Source of the DNA: Rhabditophanes sp. KR3021
Taxonomy: Eukaryota > Nematoda > Chromadorea > Rhabditida > Alloionematidae
DNA: 64,000 nucleotides
Reading direction: 5' to 3'
Assembly (NCBI GenBank): GCA_963281155.1
Contig: CAUJLY010000003.1
Location: forward strand, 248,001 to 312,000
Shown: positions 25,159-37,512 of the stretch, in pieces
Numbering within the stretch: position 1 is the stretch's first letter
How the letters are laid out: the number at the start of each line of letters is the position of its first letter
Program-made: the position numbers and the translations under genes
The notes under the pieces: model-generated
Told to the model about the DNA's origin: nothing
Seen by the model: only the letters and a program-made list of their open reading frames with translations
Databases searched by the model: none

Positions 25159-25653
25159 AAAGAAGAGCATATAAATGTTGAGAAACAAAAAGAATGCAAC
25201 ATTTAAAGTTGCAGTAGCTTCTTTTTGAATTGCAAATTCAATTGTTTCATATTGGGGATGAACCTTTGCAAAAATAATCATCCATGTAGTTGAGAATACT
25301 AGGTAAAGTTGTAATAATAAAAGCAAGCCTTTTACTTGCCAATCGTTCATAATAATCATAATTCCATGTTGCACAAAGCCTTTCAAGCATTATTCCAGCT
25401 ATTAAAGCAATGATGTAAAAATCGGAGCTCCAATGAGAGCAGAAAATAGTACACAAGCAGACATATCATGTCAAAAATCGCATTCATTTTTCCTGCCCAA
25501 AAAATTATTCCTCACAAGGAAATAAACAGCTCTGACCGAGGCAAAAAATGCACGTATCAATAAAGACAAGATAAAATTAATAAGAAAGACTTTCATATTA
25601 AAATGAAATAATTTAGTCCTAATCGAATGATAAATAACCAAAATAGACAACAA
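25159..25653 (-). pseudogene. Decayed, internally deleted Sre-like chemoreceptor
   Basis: Pieces in different frames follow the order of the intact receptor at 26397-27467. They are an early transmembrane part ending in NECDF (same as the intact gene), the ERLxAT...YYE motif region (ERLCATWNYDYYE), then directly the last helix (QKEATATLNVAFFLFLNIYM, matching SKESTAFTTTLYFLFFDVYM). The region between TM4 and TM7 is missing, and stops and frame changes interrupt the rest. Confidence 0.7.
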
Positions 25654-26396
25654 AAAACCAATCCCATTCTCAACAATAATTCCACTTCAAATCGCCTGCA
25701 AAATCCGGTTAAAAGAAACTTCAAAAGCTTCCTCACATTGACCTTTTGTGACATTCATTTGTCATCAAATTTAGTTACAACAAAAATGAGCAAAATAAAT
25801 GAAACATATGTTTTTTTGGTAAATAACTGATATGTATAAAAAACAAATAATGTGATATTTGAAAAAGAAGCTTGGATATGTAGATATAAAAATAACCAAT
25901 GCCAAGAATTAATCACCAATAAGTTCTAATTTATTTTATGTGGTTGTATAAAGTAAGAATGAAGGTAGGGGTAATGGCATAAATAGCTTGCAAAAGGAGC
26001 TTATAATTGAAATGTATGGGAAATTACTTTTATTAGTTTGTGAGAATTGTAGTCATGCCGAACTAGATTCACATGTCTTTCTTCTGCGTGGGTTTTTGTT
26101 TGTTCATGTTTAATTTGCTACTAACACTAAAAAGTTTTCAAACAAATTATGATGATTAAAAAGGTCAAAAGTTTGCAACATTAAGAAATTAAAATACCAA
26201 CTGATTTGTTAGTTCAAAGAGTATGTGATTTGTGGTTTTTGATTTCAGTATTTAGAGGCATTTTTCGGTAAATTACTTTAGTTTTCATAAAGAAAATAGC
26301 TTATTTGATAGTTTTTAAGATAATAAACTAAAAAAATCTTCGGGACTACACGCCAAGGCCGTCTCGAACTTATTAGTGTTATTTGTTACACTATAT
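25654..26396. other. Intergenic, no intact gene
   Basis: AT-rich. The first 150 bp may hold the 5' remains of the decayed receptor; nothing else was recognised. Confidence 0.35.
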
Positions 26397-27467
26397 TCAA
26401 TTCCATACCTCGTGATACGCTCGAAAATAGTCATCAGGTGTTGCAAGTGGAGCTATTTGGCCGCTTTGGAGACAATTTATTTTGTTTGTTTTAAAAAGAT
26501 TACAGATTGTCCATTTGCTGAGGATATTTCTGAATGGTTTGAAAAGAAATAACATATAGACATCGAAAAATAAGAAATATAATGTTGTTGTGAAGGCCGT
26601 TGATTCCTTGGAAATCATAAAGTTAACTATGGGTGAGTTGGGATTGTTAAGTTCATACAAGTACATCCACAAATTACTAAGCGAAAAAATGATTCCATAA
26701 ACACCCGATAGGGCAAGCAAACACTCTGTAGATTGTATGTTTTCTCTTATAATAAACCTTCCACTAATCTCAGAGTCTGAAGATGTTCGGATGTTTGTTT
26801 GCTTTTTCTTTAAATAAATTCGAACGGCCAGACTAACCACAAATAAAAGCAATGTACCTGGAATGGAATAAATGACTGATGTATTTATTTTCGGAGGTCC
26901 ACCAATACTTCCTGATGTGCAAAAAGGTATTTTGACGTTTCTTTCCAATGCTTGAAGAAACCCAAGATATCCTAAAACAAACAGGTAAACAGGATATCCA
27001 ATAATAGCCAAAGTTATCAACATTGCAATAATATAACTTTTTTTATTCTCATAGGTTTTGAATAAAAAAGTTGCAATGAGTCTTTCAAACACTGCAGCAC
27101 CTATTGCGAATAAAGTTCCAATTGCCCATACTGAATTACCAGCTGTTATTATAATGCAAGTAGATTGTTTAAAAGTAAAATCGCACTCATTTGTAGTATG
27201 TTGAAAGTAATGGAATAAAAAGAAAGTGGCTCGTACAAGTGAACCAATGCCTCTTAGAATTAATGTTAATAGAAGATTTGCTAACAATACTTTGAAGAAA
27301 AAATGAACAGTTCCACCTGTTAGAAGCAAAATCAAAACGATGACACTCATTGCAAGAGAAATTATAGTCACCAAAATTAGAAGCATCCATATCGCAGCCA
27401 ATCCATTATTAGTTCCAATAGCAAAAGCATCTAAACACGTCTTAGATGTGTTAACCAACTCCACCAT
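26397..27467 (-). CDS. Sre-like nematode seven-transmembrane chemoreceptor
   Basis: A single exon of 356 aa with about seven hydrophobic segments. After the third segment comes AAVFERLIATFLFKTYENKK, the ER..AT....YE pattern of Sre receptors. The N-terminus has no signal peptide, and the tail after TM7 is cytoplasmic-like (LFKPFRNILSK). Sre receptors are thought to act in chemosensory neurons. A decayed paralogue lies 0.75 kb downstream. The subfamily call is from motif memory and is less certain than the receptor class. Confidence 0.72.
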   Translation of the reverse strand: MVELVNTSKTCLDAFAIGTNNGLAAIWMLLILVTIISLAMSVIVLILLLTGGTVHFFFKVLLANLLLTLILRGIGSLVRATFFLFHYFQHTTNECDFTFKQSTCIIITAGNSVWAIGTLFAIGAAVFERLIATFLFKTYENKKSYIIAMLITLAIIGYPVYLFVLGYLGFLQALERNVKIPFCTSGSIGGPPKINTSVIYSIPGTLLLFVVSLAVRIYLKKKQTNIRTSSDSEISGRFIIRENIQSTECLLALSGVYGIIFSLSNLWMYLYELNNPNSPIVNFMISKESTAFTTTLYFLFFDVYMLFLFKPFRNILSKWTICNLFKTNKINCLQSGQIAPLATPDDYFRAYHEVWN

Positions 27468-30256
27468 AATTATTAAATAAAATTGTCAAATGAAAATTTT
27501 ATGTCTAATGGGAAAAATTTGTTATAATTCGTTTAAATAATTAATCGTAAATTTGTTTATTAAATTGCTTATTCTAGAAACCAAATTTGAATAATTTTTA
27601 AATGAATTTGAATAGCAGTTTTTAAATGCATCTGTATAGAAGTTATAATTAGGTAGGTATGAAATGACGTCATTCATAGCAAAAGACCGGGATTCATATA
27701 GCATGAGATTAATTTGTGTTTGATGTATTATTCTTTTATTCTAATAGACTAGTTACATAAAGAGATAATGATGTTATTTATGGATTTGCTACAATTTATT
27801 CAAAAAATATCAACATATGGCGTCTAATTTTGAAAGCAAAGCGTTCTTATGAAGTTATTCTTAAAATTTTGTTTTTAAAGAACAAACATTTAAAAAATCA
27901 AAGTTTAATTTATTTAAAAAAGACCAGAACACAGTCGAACACGTAGATTAGCCTGATCGAATTAATCTAAAAATTACGTATAGATTATATCAATCTTATT
28001 CATACAAATTTATTTTTACTTTACTCTCATACAAGTTAGTTTAAACTAAAACACTCATTTATATTCTTACTCTTATAAAAATTGCTCACATGCTCATTTT
28101 TAGCTTTTTTAGATCCTTTTCAAACACAGCAACGGATATTACAAACAAAAGGTGCATAGAAATCGCTTTGTCTCAACCACACATATTAAAAGCTTGTTTA
28201 AAAGACGATTATATTGCAATCAGTGTTGGCAATTCAAATATCAAATTTTTTAATTTATCTAACTCATTAAAAGTCTCCCAATTTGCTGGGACTGGTTGGC
28301 ACTTTTTTCCGAAACATATACAAATGTGTTATGCGTAAGAGGTACTCTGCATTAAGAAAATATATTTTGCATTTACTTTTTTTCTAAAGCTCAATTGCAT
28401 ACCACGCTTCATTCAATTGTCTATAACATAATTTTCAAAAACGGTAATCTTCTTATTCTATGTTTATATTAGTTCAGATAATCAAAGTGATGATATTGAG
28501 GCTTTGATTGCTTTAATTGTAAATATATTATTTTGCCAAATTAAAAAACATTAAAAGGTGGTATTGCAGGAATAATGTTGCATACAAGTGATCTGAGCAA
28601 AAAACTGTTCGAAGCTTACGAAAAATAAGATTGGCTATCACTGTATAGTAGAGATATACTATTTTCTCAAGACAACTCTGTTCCGACTCAGGCTCTTAAA
28701 GTGATTATATGAAGGCTATGATGATCTTACTCAAAATCATCGTCTACGTTTAACCTGTCTCTCACATTAATATTTTATCTTTTGTCACGTTATTTTTATG
28801 TTCACCTTAATTAACTTGTATTACCCTTTTTAATTTTTCTGTTTCAGTCAATTACGTGTTTCGGATATCATTCTGATTCAGGTAGAAAGAAAGCTGTGAG
28901 TTTAAATTAATTTTTATCTGTCTTTAAAGCAGGCTTTAAGGTGGCCGCAGTTTCTTGTATTTTAAGTTAAAGTAAAGTGTTATTTAAAATTCCATATTAG
29001 TCCTTCTACGTTGTTTATCAGAGTGTTCTACTTTCTTCTTGGTAAAGCTAATCTTTTATTTTTACTGTATTAATTATTACACAAATTACAATGAAAACTT
29101 CTTTATAAGATTCAAACATCTTAAAATGTTAACCATACGCTGCCTCAAAGCAAAGAAATTCAATTCTCCACTATCACTTAGGATTATAGAATTAAGATGT
29201 GCTACGAATAAACAAAATTCATCAAGTTTGCGTCTTATGTGTTGGACAATGAAGCTTGCAATTGCTATGAACTGAAATAAGCATTTAGATCATGTTCATT
29301 TAATTGTTTCTTTGAAACTAGATTCATTTGTGTTCATTGGAATAAATATAATTAAGCTAACATTTTCAATGGTAAATGGACTATTAGCAGTTTCATTGGC
29401 ACAAAAGAAAAGACATTTGTACACAACACATATAATTCCCACTGTATTTTAAAGTGATTACATGTAAAACAGTTTGGCCGACACGACATCACACATTTGA
29501 GCTAAGTTCTCAACCACTTGTCGCCCATAATTACACAAAATGATTTTTTAATATTTCCCTCGTTTATTCGAGGCAACCTTACAGTGATGCGGAATTGACA
29601 TTTAATAAAGAACTTATAGAAGTATCCTTATAAAAACGATTACAGTATGACTAACAAATTAACACTAAGATAACAAAATAGGAATTAGTAAGTCATTATT
29701 ATTGTGCCACACAGGTTTGAACTTGAAGGGTCATTTATAAATGGATTAAAACATCAACACAATTCAATTGTAATTGAGCAAAGTAGGTGGTTTAGATGTT
29801 GACTTAACAGGTCCAGGGTCAGTTACAGTAAAATGATGACTATGTAGATGATTCAACTTTTCCTTCTCAATATTTTAGTCCAAAGTATTGCTTTCAATTT
29901 GCTATTGAGTTTGCTATCATAAGAATCAGCTTTTATTAACCTTTGTCTTCATTGTTTACAATGAAATGAATGCTAAAGTTTAATTTTTTAATAGCAACTT
30001 TTCAATACTGAGTAGTGACTTTTCAAGTCTTTGCAGCAGCTTTTCTCTAGTATGTACTAGTCATTTTTTAACAAGTAGTGTAATAGACAGAACCAAAAGA
30101 TCATATATTAATTCTTTTAGAAGTTCTACAAAATGCACTAATTTTGTTAACGTTTAGTAGAAGGAAATAATGTAAAGTTGCAAATATTTTAATCTAAACA
30201 CAGCTGCAAAATACTATTTAAATGAAAAATGTAGATTATTAAATTCAGTTTATGAA
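27468..30256. other. Gene-poor region with coding relics
   Basis: 2.8 kb with no intact gene. Protein-like remnants are an 82-codon frame at 28090-28338 (ISVGNSNIKFFNLSNS), a short frame ending in SDLSKKLFEAYEK near 28565-28628, and the leucine-rich relic listed separately at 29087-29275. Splice sites between these pieces did not give a consistent reading frame. Confidence 0.4.
29087..29275 (+). pseudogene. Leucine-rich F-box-associated relic
   Basis: The translation FKHLKMLTIRCLKAKKFN, then SLRIIELRC, lines up with FKDLQVLILRCNKSANFN, then LRVLVLLC, in the relic at 56709-58277. Both therefore derive from one family. The fragment has no start context and ends shortly after. Confidence 0.4.
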
Positions 30257-31345
30257 ATGTTTAACCTGTCAAACGCAGATATTTTTAAGATTCAGAAAAT
30301 TGTGCCATTTTTAACTGTACAGGTTTCAACAACTCAATTGATTCTTCAGCTTATTTTCATGGCCATATCTTATACTATATGTATTATCAACGTATATGCT
30401 ATTGTTACAAATTATAACAAAGAACCCACTTTTAGATCCAACTTTTTTATCATTTTTGTTGTCAACGGTTTTTTTGATGTCATCTGTGGAGTGTCTACAT
30501 TTTTCATGGAATATCTGTTTCTTTATCCACCATTTGCTGCATCCTTCTTGAATGTTGCTCTTCTTCCACAGATATATGTTTACTTGCATTTTCTAACAAA
30601 GCTTACACTTTATCAAAATTCCTTTGGCACATGTATGGTTGGATTTAACAGATTCATCTCAATTTACGGGGTTTTCTTTCGCTTTAATGTAAGTTTACAA
30701 TGACTTAATTAATTACAAATTAATCGGATTATTTATTTATAGGAGTCAAAAATTGCATTGGCAGTTACAATTTCATGTTATTTCCTAGTCCCCGTCCCTT
30801 TCGTTTATTTTTTGCTTTTTCGAGGAGTAGTATTAGTAGTTTTGGAAGATTATACAACTAATTATGAATTAGTCTTTAAAGGTGGCTACAGTATCGAAGG
30901 CTATGATTATGAATTTTTACAAGATTTAGGCAACACAACCATGCTTTATTTCTTGTTCTTTGGAACGATTCAATTTTGCTTAAATTTGCTTGTTGTTTTT
31001 AAATTAGTTTACTTGCAACGTAAAAACAACCGTGAATACAAAAACCAATACAAATTATCAATACTTTCTTTCATATACTTTGTACTGAATTTGAGTTTCG
31101 TAGTGCAAGCTTATATTGTGAATCGAGACTTCACATTGCCAGATCAGTCTGTGGTCAACCTACTAGCAACGTTCACAACTACTTTAATTAACTTTCAAAT
31201 TTTGTGTCTAAACATTAGTGTCATAGTATTGAGTAAAAAATTGAGAGATCTAATTATGGACTATTTGAGATGTAAAAAATCATTTACAACAACAATTTCT
31301 GTTGTTCCATTAACTCAGAAAACTGTTGTCATCTCGAATAACTAG
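30257..31345 (+). CDS. Srg-like nematode seven-transmembrane chemoreceptor
   Basis: Two exons (30257-30688, 30743-31345) encode 344 aa with seven hydrophobic segments. TM3 ends in NSFGTCMVGFNRFISIY, the FGT...NR.....Y pattern of the Srg superfamily. TM6-TM7 and a short Ser/Thr-rich tail follow. It is expected to act at the membrane of sensory neurons. The intron is in phase 0 just after TM3. Srx or Srv membership cannot be excluded. Confidence 0.72.
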
Positions 31346-32093
31346 AAATTTTTTGAAAAAGCCAAAATTTAATCTTCGTTGCTTGCTCAGGAACAAATAT
31401 TTTTAATCTAATTCACACATCACTTGTATTAAATTTTGGAACTTTATTTATAATATATAACATGGTGACTTACAGCAATTAAAAAAGCAGCAACTGAAAA
31501 AATGTGTAAAAGTTTGTGTAAATAAATAAAATTTGTATTCAGTGTACCATTGATAGATTTAATTAAGAAGTGACTTGACTCGACATGAATATCAGTTTTT
31601 TTGTAAGTAATAACAAATAAAGTGCGAGACTTATACTTTTAATTAAATTGAATCTGAACAACAAAATGCACAAGATCGTCAACCAAAAACACCTATTTAA
31701 ATTAACTTGTTTGAATTTATTACTACAATCAGCTCAAAAAGCTTAAATTTTTTAACTTAAATGTTATTAAAATAAACGACAAAAGATACTTTATATTAAC
31801 AACACATTATCGAGATTAAAGCTACAAAAGCATAGTGGTTATGAACTGTATAGGAAATCCATTCGTTTGGGACATATCAATTTCTGAATACTTTGTAACA
31901 CAATTACAACAGATTTGTTATTTTATAAAGTTTCTTGCCAATGTTGAGACAAACCTCAACGTCATTTTTATTATGAAATGATTTGATGTACAGTTGACTG
32001 AAGTTAAATAAAGTTAATATTTAAAGTACTTTATTCATCTTTTGTGTATTTTATTTTAAATACTACTGATCAGTACCATTATTTACCTATTGA
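31346..32093. other. Intergenic, no gene seen
   Basis: AT-rich region between the Srg-like gene and the convergent hypothetical gene. Confidence 0.4.
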
Positions 32094-32746
32094 CTATAAT
32101 ATCTTAAATATTTTAATCCAATTTTGGCCTTTTAACAGTTTCCATGAACGTCTAACAACTTAATTTACCTTCTGATTGCAAATTAACTTCGTTGTTAAAC
32201 TGTGCAAATTTTTTAACATCTAAAATATAAAAGCCTCTCCAATTGATGTACACATTAGAATCAAATACGACACTTGAATTTAAGCGAAACAAATAACGAA
32301 GATGGCCTTTGTTGGGAGGTGGTAATATTATGTTCAGTAGGAGACATGGCATTTTCGCCATCATTCAATAAGGGCAAACTATTAGTCTTAACGTCAAATC
32401 TTTTATTGTCTTGATTGTCAGTGCGGAGTCGAGCCCACGTAGTCATGGCATTATTTGAAGAAGAGCAATCACTGGTTCCTGTTGTGTTTTTACTGGGCGA
32501 ACTAAACAAACCAGACTGAGTCCACTGTCCACTATCTTCAAAAGTCAACTTGTAATCATTCTTATTAGTCTCACACCTTGCCCTCAACTGATCCATGTCC
32601 AATGAATCTGTCGAAATAAGTGAAGGATCCACGGCCATCGATGAAAATAAACTCTGCTCGTCAATAATACTTTGCTCAAAGGTCAAATTAGCTACATGCT
32701 GATCCATATCGTGCTGTAACAACTTCAGCTCGCAAAGTTCTACCAT
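32094..32746 (-). CDS. Hypothetical Ser/Asn-rich acidic protein
   Basis: Three exons (32746-32269, 32219-32169, 32128-32094) give 187 aa. Introns of 49 and 40 nt have gt/ag ends and keep the phase. The protein starts MVELCELKLLQHDMDQHVAN, is polar and acidic, and ends KFAQFNNEVNLQSEGQNWIK-IFKIL. No domain was recognised. A second open frame overlapping the exon 1/exon 2 junction looks protein-like, but the spliced model explains it as an intron. The last exon is the least certain part. Confidence 0.5.
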
Positions 32747-33254
32747 GTTTGACTTTTTGCCCGAAATTTTGATGGATTAAAATTTCAAACGGAGGCAAAT
32801 AGGTTTAAAGAATTTAATTATTTTGGAGTTAGAGTAATAATTTTTAGTTCTTTGTTGTAGATGTGCATTTATTCAAACCGTTTGAGAAACTAAAAAGGGA
32901 AAGTTGATTAAAATAATATTCAATAAAACAATTATACTAAATCAAAATGTATCTTGTTTCGCCTCAAAGGAGGTTTTTGGATGTCGTAAAGTGTATTCTC
33001 ATATCAAGTTGATTAAATTTGTTATTCATTTCAATACCCATATTTTATCAAAAATTGAAACACAATTGGCTGTAAATATTTGAGATGAATTTAAAAATGA
33101 TTAATTTAAAGGGTTGTCTTTCGAGGATTGCTTTTATCTTCTTCTTGATGTGTCGATTTGGTGATTTTTTAAATAATTATTTTATTAATTTATATAAACG
33201 AAAGCATGAAATGGATTGTACAATTAATGTTTTGCTAGTAATATCTTGTTAGAA
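32747..33254. other. Intergenic, no gene seen
   Basis: About 500 bp of AT-rich sequence between the hypothetical gene and the first hydrolase. Confidence 0.4.
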
Positions 33255-34371
33255 TTAAAGTTTAGCCTTGATATTTGCACTAGTATCAAATATATTCTTA
33301 ATCGCCTCGGTAATAACTCGAGCCCTAAATTGATTCAAAAAATGGCCTTCTAATTCAAAGTAAACAGATAAATGTTTATTGCCATTGTTAAAGTATTCTT
33401 CAACTTTTTTAATAACTTCGCTGTCATCGTCTAATTTGGTGGATGTCTAAAAATGTAGGTTAAGTATTGTATTCAATGAATAAACATACAATATATTTCA
33501 TGTCATTCATCAGACCCGCAAATTCCATTACAACTTCTTTTTCAATTAGCCAATCTTTGCCTGAGTTAAGTTGGAGTATTTTAAGGTCACTTTGATTGAT
33601 AATGTCTATCATTGGGAGTTGGGATGGTAAATCGAAGGAATTTATTGTTCTTAGGCAATTCATTGAAATTAATCCATTCGGTGTTTTGAGACCTATTGTT
33701 TGATATAATCTGTAGAAAAATGGATACAAAATAGGATTTCTAGCTCTTGGAAATAATTCCCATAGTTTGGAGCCAATACTAATTGGAAAATGAGGTTTAA
33801 TTCCACGGTGGTTTCTTATTCCCACCGAATTAACTAAAACAACACCCACTGTATTTGATAAGTAATTAATGGCGGCACCTAATGCATTGATTCCTCCTCT
33901 AGAATGTCCCATGAAAATTAATTTATCCGAAGATTTCACATTTCTTGCAGTCAATACATTTTGAATGTAATTAAGTCTTTCACCATTCGAGAAGGTAAAT
34001 TTATCATTGTGTTTAGTCTCACCGAAACCAGGGAAATTAATAGCTAAGAGACGATAATTATTTCTTTGGCAGAAAGGTAAAAAGTATTTATAGTCTTGGT
34101 GACTTCCTGGAGCACCGTGGATAGCAACTACCGTTTTATCTGATCCATTTGGCATAGAATCCTAAAACCAAATCATGAAACAAATAAACAAACCCAAACT
34201 CACCATCGTTACCGCTTCCACTTCGACATCTTCTCCGTTTCCTGTCTTAGTAACAATATTATCAACCAAAACAAATTGCTCCGTACTTCCAGGTTCAATT
34301 AAGTCACGCATAACCTTTGCTCTTACAGGTTTAGAAGAAACGTTTGTAAATATTTTACGGAGCAATCCCAT
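33255..34371 (-). CDS. DUF1057-type alpha/beta hydrolase, copy A
   Basis: Three exons (34371-34204, 34161-33490, 33446-33255) encode 343 aa. Visible elements are the oxyanion-loop HGAPGSHQDY, the nucleophile elbow GHSRGG, and a late GKDWLIEKE that may carry the acid residue. The C-terminal GHFLNQFRARVITEAI is shared with copy B (GHFINKFR) and gives a histidine in the catalytic place. DUF1057 hydrolases are a nematode-enriched family of unknown substrate. The ATG directly follows a TTCTAAG acceptor. It lies 210 bp downstream of copy B on the same strand, so the two are tandem duplicates and may share an operon. Confidence 0.8.
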
Positions 34372-34581
34372 CTTAGAACGTACGAGGAAAACCTTACAAA
34401 TGAATGGAATGATCACATATACTACGTTTTAAGGTTTGTCTAGTTCAAAAATAATTATGATAAAATGGTCGGCCACGTTTCGTAGTTTGTAGTCATCTCT
34501 AACATGTGAATCAAACACAAGAGGAGAGAGGCTAGAGATGACATTTAGTAGTATGCAAAAATATTTATTAGTTTATCAAAT

Positions 34582-35696
34582 TTATTTATGTGAATATTTA
34601 AAAATATTATCAATTGAAGAAGCAATGAATGATGATCTAAATTTGTTGATGAAATGTCCATCTTGCTCAAATCGAATAGAGATAGCTCTTTTGCCATGGT
34701 TAAAATGGTCTTCGACTGATAAACTTATTATTGCGTCGTCATTTACTTTGTCTGTAGACTGAAAAAGACCATCTTTATTATCAACAGTCTATTAATTACT
34801 TACCAAGTATACCATATCTTTAAATAACTTGGCGAATTCCAATGAAATTTCTTTCTCAATCAACCAGTCTTTCCCTCCGAATAATTGCAAAATTCTTAAG
34901 TTTGCATCATTCAAAAGTTGGCAATTTTCTTTGTTTGATTGGAAGTCAATCTCGTTTGCTGAACGTAGGCAGTTCATAGCAACTAAGCCATCTTCAGTTT
35001 TCAAGCCTAATATTGTGTACATTTTAAAAACAAATGGATACAAGATAGTATTTCTTATGAATTGAGGTGATAATTGATGAATATAACTAATTGTTGGAAA
35101 CAACCATTTTGGTTTAAAACCACGATGAGGCCTAACTCCTAATCCATTAACTAAAATAATACCAGAAATATCTTTTTTATGCTTAACAGCTAATTTTAAA
35201 ATGGTTGGTGTGCCTCGAGAATGACCTAATAAAATAGCCTTGTCAATTGATACATTTCTTTCCTTGATAACAGCTTCAATAAAGTTAACTCGCTCCTTTT
35301 TACACAAAGTCAATTTGTCTGAGTACCCGGAACTTCCAAAACCCGGCAAATTCATGCAAATTAAGCGGTAGTTGTTTTGTATGCAATGATTTAGAATATA
35401 TTTCCAGTCGTTATGATTTCCTGGTGCACCAGACACTGCTATGATTGTTTTATTTGCTCTTCCGTTTGGAATAGTATCCTGTAATTTGTTGGATCATCAA
35501 TTAAAGTGCACTAACTTACTATTGTTTTAGCCTCGATTTGAAGCATCTCGCCCTTTCCATTCTTAAATTGGCAAACATCATTATAAATGTGCTTTTCAAA
35601 ATTCCCACCTTCCAACAAATCTCTTTTGATAGAAGCTATCTTAGGGGCTTGGTTTTTAATTAAACCAATGTTTTGAAAAAATCTATTTACTAACAT
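34582..35696 (-). CDS. DUF1057-type alpha/beta hydrolase, copy B
   Basis: Three exons (35696-35520, 35478-34804, 34758-34582) encode 342 aa. The intron positions match copy A. The oxyanion segment reads SGAPGNHNDW, so Ser replaces the usual His before GAPG. The nucleophile elbow is GHSRGT; the conserved C-terminal motif GHFINKFR is present. The two copies align over their whole length but with many substitutions, so the duplication is old. Substrate unknown. Confidence 0.8.
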
Positions 35697-36154
35697 CACT
35701 CTATGTAATATCAAATTTTTAGTAAAATAACGATAGTAAAATATTTTTAAACAATGATTATAAATGATCGCATCTGTTAATGAAAAAATGTAGTTTGTAG
35801 GTAGGCAGACTAGCCTTTACATGCAAATTGCAACAAACTATAGTAAAGCACATTTGCTAATTAAATTCTTTTAATGTATCGTTGTCTTTAGTCGTTTTGG
35901 ACAATTAATTTAATGATGGTGCTGCTGTTTAAAAAAGTTCTTTTTAAAATTCGAATTTATTAAATTGTGGAAGTAATTTTGTTGATTAAATGATTTAAAT
36001 AACTTTATGCAATAATCTAAATCAATTAAAAATATGTTGCAATCCAAGTAAATCAACGACGTCATATCAAAAAGTAATTTATTTGTCTCTAAGATCCATA
36101 ACCCTTCTAAGCTATAAACATAATCATCACTACAATTAGTGCCTGCAGTTGACA
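35697..36154. other. Intergenic, no gene seen
   Basis: AT-rich, holds the upstream region of hydrolase copy B. An 85-codon minus-strand frame at 35910-36167 ends in low-complexity residues and is not supported. Confidence 0.35.
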
Positions 36155-36522
36155 TTACGCAACGCAAATTCGAACAGTATCTTCATCACTGCTATTGGGA
36201 CTACAAGAACGTCCTCGTGGAGAATTATCAATCAAATAATTTACATACCTTAAAATAAGTTGTGATTAATCCTTAGACTTATTCCAAAGATTTTCTAATT
36301 TCGAATGGCATGTCACGTCAAAAACAATTGACATTTATGTTTTTCGTAATTCAGCCATTTTCCAATCTTAGACTAAACATATAAAATCTGTTATTACGAA
36401 TAAAATGAGTTAAATTAAAATATTTGATCTCGGAATCGTATACAAGATTATTATGCTCAATAAAGCAATTTGTTTATTTACTTACAGTGACATCTTTAAA
36501 GGAGAGGTCGTAGAAATAGTCG
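36155..36522 (-). CDS. Possible 3' exons of a small unknown gene
   Basis: A 37-nt exon (36522-36486) with acceptor cgcag and donor gtaagt joins in phase to an exon at 36248-36155. Together they read KMSLYVNYLIDNSPRGRSCS, then PNSSDEDTVRICVA and stop. The Ser/Asp-rich run looks like real protein, and an ATG at 36493 could start a 33-residue peptide. No upstream exon was found, so this may be a remnant. Confidence 0.3.
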
Positions 36523-37116
36523 CTGCGAAGAAAAAATATCTTTTACGATCATTGAGACAATAATTCGGAACTTTGAATTAGATTTAGAAAAGAGCTATTT
36601 ATTTAAAGTCCTTCAACATTCTTGCCACTTCATGGTCTAAGATCTTATTTGAACAAATATAATTTTGGTTTTATTGAAGTTCTCAAAACATACATATTAC
36701 TCATTATGCGCATACATATTTATCACATCATTTTATAATATCTAATAAAGATACTTTATTCTCACATCTCTTTTTCTTTCTAGTCATACCCTACAGTTGC
36801 AGCACCACAACTGAAGATTCTTGTCCAAAACATTAATCCCATTTCCTTCCGATTTAAACTAATTAATTATTGAATGGCTTCAATTTGTTTATGCCAAGTA
36901 TCAAGACATAAAAAATTGCTTCATTATGCTAAGGTGCAGCAAGTTCTAATCCCATACCTTTTTATCGTCAAATGAACAACAGCATGTTTGAAAAGGATGA
37001 TAAGTTCACTGTTTCTTATTACAAACCATTAAAAACGTTTTACTTTTGTATATTATTTTTTTAAGCATACTTATTAATTCATTTTTGGATGTCTTCATAT
37101 TAATTGCATACCAGCA
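36523..37116. other. Intergenic, no gene seen
   Basis: About 600 bp of AT-rich sequence before the left arm of the inverted duplication. Confidence 0.35.
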
Positions 37117-37326
37117 ATGGAAAGTAGTTACAATCCAACTCCAAAGCCTTTCCAACCAGCTGCCCCTCAACAAAGTTATCAACTTGAAGCTCCTTCAGCT
37201 CCAAGTCAACTATCGTTTCAAGCAACGGCATCTCAGTCTTCCTATAATTCTGCATCAGCACCATCATACCAACCCACCTCACCTCCAGCTCCATCATCCC
37301 CTGATCTAACAAATAACTTTTACTAG
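37117..37326 (+). pseudogene. Gln/Pro/Ser-rich frame cut by the left arm
   Basis: A 69-residue frame after an acceptor (CATACCAG) reads MESSYNPTPKPFQPAAPQQS and continues with repeated SYQ/SAPSYQ segments. Its last seven codons (LTNNFY and stop) lie inside the duplicated arm, which begins at about 37306. The original 3' end was therefore probably lost when the arm arrived. Function unknown. Confidence 0.35.
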
Positions 37327-37498
37327 AGCAATCAGAATCAAAATGCAGACAATGAATATATTCGAGTGGGTGAATTTCACGTATTGGAAGAAGTGTATTT
37401 ATTAGTTTGTAATTAGTTTTGGAAAAAGCTTGTCTGTTTAGAATATATTTTGTGCAGGCATTCACAATATCAAGTTGTTTAAGGCAACTTTCGAACAT
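37306..37498 (-). pseudogene. Truncated copy of the F-box-like relic
   Basis: From an ATG at 37498 the first 64 codons match the gene start at 56709 (MFESCLKQLDIVNACTKYIL). The match stops at the arm boundary, where the frame runs into unrelated sequence. Confidence 0.7.
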
Positions 37499-37512
37499 GA
37501 TTTATTTGATTA

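Noticed and set aside
32152..32364. A frame break in the hypothetical gene at 32.3 kb
   Set aside because: A 49-nt gt/ag intron (32268-32220) keeps the first frame, so no break is needed.
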